A DNA stretch of 64,000 nt, taken from contig NC_089749.1 of NCBI RefSeq assembly GCF_040412425.1, forward strand, positions 37,852,070-37,916,069, given 5' to 3'. Position 1 is the first letter of the stretch. Each line of letters opens with the position of its first letter. The notes beneath the pieces were generated by a model, which saw only the letters and a list, made by a program, of their open reading frames with translations, searched no databases and was not told the DNA's origin. Position numbers and translations under genes: made by a program. The stretch is from Macrobrachium rosenbergii. Lineage: Eukaryota; Arthropoda; Malacostraca; Decapoda; Palaemonidae. Below are positions 61,465-64,000 of this stretch, in pieces.

Positions 61465-61776
61465 ATGCCGAGTGGTTTTATGAACAGTGACGATGTCCCA
61501 AAGACCGCCATCATCATGCCGTTCGGGACTTATACATTTTCCTATTCCACCTTCAGTCTCAGGAACGCAGGTGCCACATTCCAGTGCCTGATGGACACTA
61601 TCTTGGGGGATCTTCCTTCCTGCATCTGCTGCGTCGATGACATTCTCAGCTTCTCCAGGTCTCCAGAGGAACACCTTTGCCACGTCCGCAACATCCTGAA
61701 ACATCTGCAGGACAGCGGACTAGTTGTCAGGTTCGACAAATGCATTTTCAGGACAGAAAAAAGTAGACTTCCTTGA
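61465..61776 (+). pseudogene. Reverse transcriptase, palm part, of gypsy-D (CsRn1-like)
   Basis: The frame reads DVPKTAIIMPFGTYTFSYST, LRNAGATFQCLMDTIL and CCVDDILSFSRSPEEH, the standard reverse transcriptase blocks (YVDD with Cys at the first position). The element is 5'-truncated: upstream of about 61465 lies the large-protein fragment, with no gag or protease. A frameshift at about 61755 passes into the next frame. Confidence 0.8.
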
Positions 61777-62638
61777 GCACGAGATTTCCCCAGCAGGAGT
61801 GTGCCCCACGACCTCTAAAGTAAAAGCTATAGAGAATTTCCCGAAACCACAAACCATCAAGGCCCTTCAGGAGTTTTTCGGGATGATAAACTACTACCGA
61901 CGTTTCATCACAGATGTCGCCCGCACTATGTACCCTCTGACATCAATCCTGAAGGGCAAGCCAAAAACACTGACCTGGGAGGCTCCGCAACAGCAGGCAT
62001 TCATAGAAACAAAGACAGCCCTCGCCAATGCCACTACCTTGACTCACCACAACCCCGCAGCCACCCTCAGACTGACAACGGACGCCAGCAACATCGCCTG
62101 CGGCACAGTACTCGAGCAATTAGTGAACGGCACCCCCCAACCCTTGGCTTTCTTCAGCCGCAAGTTTTCGCTAGCAGAGACCCACTACAGCACCTTCGAC
62201 AGGGAGCTGCTGGCTATCTACCAGGCCGTGAGACACTTCAAGTACCTGCTGGAGGGGACCAAATTCACGATCCTGACAGATCACAAACCCTTGGTGCACA
62301 CATCTGCAAAGCAGGGAGACTCGTGGCCTGCAAGGCAACAGCGACACCTTACCGTCATCTCCGAATTCGGGTGCACCATCAGTTACATCCCTGGCAGGAA
62401 GAACCCAGTAGCAAACGCCCTGTCGAGAGTAGAAATCAATTCCCTTCACTTCGGCATCGACTACGAAGACCTGGCGAAAGAACAAGCAGCAGACCCAGAG
62501 ACAGCAGACAACAGAACGGCAGTGACGGCTCTTAAGTGGGTAGACATGCCCTTAGGAAACTCGAACACAACTCTCCTATGCAACACCAGCACAGGCCGCC
62601 CCTGCCCCCTAGTACCCAAGGAGGAAGCAGGCATTTGA
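61724..62638 (+). CDS. Reverse transcriptase connection and RNase H of gypsy-D
   Basis: An open frame of 304 codons: VDFLEHEISPAGVCPTTSKV, LQEFFGMINYYRRFI, then RNase H with LTTDASNIACGTVLEQ (Asp), THYSTFDRELLAIYQAVRHF (Glu) and FTILTDHKPLVH (Asp), then GCTISYIPGRKNPVANALSR. All RNase H acidic residues visible are kept. The frame stops at 62638 just before integrase, where one base is shifted. Confidence 0.85.
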   Translation: MSGSTNAFSGQKKVDFLEHEISPAGVCPTTSKVKAIENFPKPQTIKALQEFFGMINYYRRFITDVARTMYPLTSILKGKPKTLTWEAPQQQAFIETKTALANATTLTHHNPAATLRLTTDASNIACGTVLEQLVNGTPQPLAFFSRKFSLAETHYSTFDRELLAIYQAVRHFKYLLEGTKFTILTDHKPLVHTSAKQGDSWPARQQRHLTVISEFGCTISYIPGRKNPVANALSRVEINSLHFGIDYEDLAKEQAADPETADNRTAVTALKWVDMPLGNSNTTLLCNTSTGRPCPLVPKEEAGI

Positions 62639-63345
62639 CATAGTCCATGGTCTCTCCCATACATCAGGGTGCACAACGGTGCACCTCATGACTGACAAGT
62701 TTGTCTGGCATGGCATCAACAAGGACGTCCGACAGTGGGCAAGGAGCTGCATCCCATGCCAGGCGAGCAAAACATCCTGGCACACAGAATCCAGGGTGGG
62801 CAACTTCCCCCAGCCTTGTCGGTGCTTCGGCCACATCCACATTGACGTTGTCGGGCCTTTTCCACAGTCGGGAGGAGCCAGATACCTCCTGACGATCATA
62901 GACCGCTCCACCCACTGGCCTGAGACAACCCCCATGGAGGAGGCATCAACAGTGTCATGCGCAGAGGCCCTCCTCTCCAGTTGGATCAGCCGTTTCGTAG
63001 TGCCGGACAGCATCACTACAGACAGGGGTCCAGCCTTTCTGTCAGAGTTCTGGGTCTCCTTGGCACGCCTGATGGGTACAACACTACACAGCACAACGGC
63101 CTACAACCCCGCAGCGAACGGCATGGTCGAGAGGAAGCACTGCTCTCGTAAGGCAGCTCTCATGGCACGTTGCACCGATGAGAGGTGGAAGGAACAGCTC
63201 CCCTGGGTCCTGCTGGGTCTCCACACTGCACCGAAAGCAAATGGCGACGCCTCCCCTGCTGAGAAAGTCTACGGGGAGACACTGGCCGTTTCGGAGAATT
63301 CTTCCCGCCATCAGCTGATGGCGCTGACACCCCACTCCAACTACC
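62625..63345 (+). CDS. Integrase of gypsy-D
   Basis: The zinc part HGLSH...CIPCQ (about 62637-62760) has the HHCC arrangement. The catalytic core keeps Asp in FGHIHIDVVGPFPQSGGARY, Asp in DSITTDRGPAFLSEFWVSL and Glu in NPAANGMVERKHCSRKAAL, so the D,D-35-E triad is intact. LLGLHTAPKANGDASPAEKV is the usual end of the core. The tail after about 63290 is truncated and runs into the polypurine tract. Together with the RNase H frame this is the best preserved retrotransposon coding sequence in the window. Confidence 0.85.
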
Positions 63346-63402
63346 TCAGTGATTGCGTGATTAATGTTGTTTCATCCAATAATTGCTCCTCTAATTATTG
63401 TC

Positions 63403-63765
63403 TTGGCGGGGGAGTATTTGTAAGGGCGCCAAATCACCTCCATTCTTGTGTTTCGCTCCTAATAAGTACATTAATCACGTCATATGTGTTACTTGTTAAT
63501 ATTTCAGATTCTTTATGCATCTCATTGTACACATCATTGTACGGCCTTTCCGCCGATATATATATCTGCCTTTTACATGTTCTGTAATGCATTATATATG
63601 TATGTCTTCTTATGCCTGTTAACAAACACAATTTCTGTATGGACGCAGTGGGGGGCCTCAGGTCGCCCGCTACCTTTCCGTCTGCTTTCCGCATTATAAA
63701 TACTTGTTGAGAATGATAAAGAATCAGTCTTTCACTTCTGACATTTCTGAACCTCACGCCAGCAC
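63403..63765 (+). repeat. Polypurine tract and 3' LTR of gypsy-D
   Basis: GGCGGGGGAGTATT (63404-63418) is the polypurine tract. The LTR begins TGTAAGGGCGCC at 63419 and includes TATAAATACTTGTTGAG (about 63694) and AATGATAAAGAATC. The right edge is set at about 63765, where sequence related to the large Cys/His-rich protein begins. Confidence 0.65.
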
Positions 63766-64000
63766 TAAGTTCGGCCAAAAGTTTCTCATCTGGCAAGTTG
63801 ATGGCTCATTATTGCAGGTTTTCAGATAAAGGAAATGTCATGGCTAAACATAAATCTTTGACTGCTGCTGGTTTGTCAAAAATAAAGCAGATTCCTTCTT
63901 TCTTAGTCTTAGTCTTCTACATCTTCTTCACCTGTCATTTGGGTACTACATGTGAATTTTGCACATGGGGCATCATCTTCTTCTTTTGTCTTGCACAATG
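63766..64000 (-). pseudogene. Large Cys/His-rich protein, N-terminal fragment (copy 2), runs off the window
   Basis: Minus-strand frames give CAKFTCSTQMTGEEDVED (about 63965-63910), EGICFIFDKPAAVKDLCLAM (about 63895-63840) and INLPDEKLLAELSA (about 63800-63762). The DEKLLAxLSA block, directly cut by the gypsy-D LTR, fits the N-terminal zinc-binding module of this family. The rest lies outside the window. Confidence 0.4.

Overview
This looks like nuclear DNA from an arthropod, most likely a decapod crustacean (shrimp, prawn, crayfish or crab). The evidence is very dense (TA)n, (CA)n, (CT)n, (AAT)n and (ATCT)n microsatellites, together with layered decaying eukaryotic transposons: LINEs, Penelope-like elements, Ty3/gypsy, hAT, Merlin and PIF/Harbinger, plus tRNA-derived SINEs. 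I see no operons, Shine-Dalgarno starts, rRNA genes or functional tRNA genes. Only one stretch looks like a host exon (20792-20941, minus strand). Almost everything else is repeat or repeat-derived. Coordinates and similarities were read by eye, with no database search.

Region 1-27 kb. LINE and Penelope-like remnants are scattered among microsatellites. A minus-strand LINE (about 12590 to 8470) keeps recognisable endonuclease, reverse transcriptase and C-terminal pieces and is split by a 1.6 kb hAT-like element (9407-10992) with an 8-bp target duplication. A 486-bp hAT MITE (5655-6140) has clear ends. Three Penelope-like fragments occur at about 4.9-5.6, 18.9-19.7 and 25.2-25.9 kb; the last has a GIY-YIG endonuclease domain and directly follows a 2.3 kb satellite with a unit of about 82 bp.

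Region 27-42 kb. This holds a Merlin (IS1016/ISXO2-like) transposon with a broken transposase, a degenerate hAT transposase, a MADF fragment, and a near-perfect 2 x 132 bp inverted repeat. It also holds two complete tRNA-head SINEs with 17-bp target duplications, and a PIF/Harbinger-derived element carrying an intact MADF ORF.

Region 42.7-60.3 kb. One old Ty3/gypsy copy (here gypsy-A) is spread over 17.5 kb because other elements inserted into it: a CsRn1-like gypsy (gypsy-B, 43959 to about 46512), an 8.68 kb terminal-inverted-repeat element (48140-56817, target duplication ATG), and a 779-bp LTR remnant (57699-58477, target duplication GTCA). A multi-hairpin repeat sits in its 3' LTR. The 8.68 kb element contains a broken gene for a large Cys/His-rich protein that I cannot assign to a named family (53317 to 49172, minus). 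A second fragmentary copy (64000 to about 60480, minus) is interrupted by another CsRn1-like gypsy (gypsy-D, about 61465-63765). This protein, and the possibility that it belongs to an undescribed DNA transposon, is the most interesting observation in the window.
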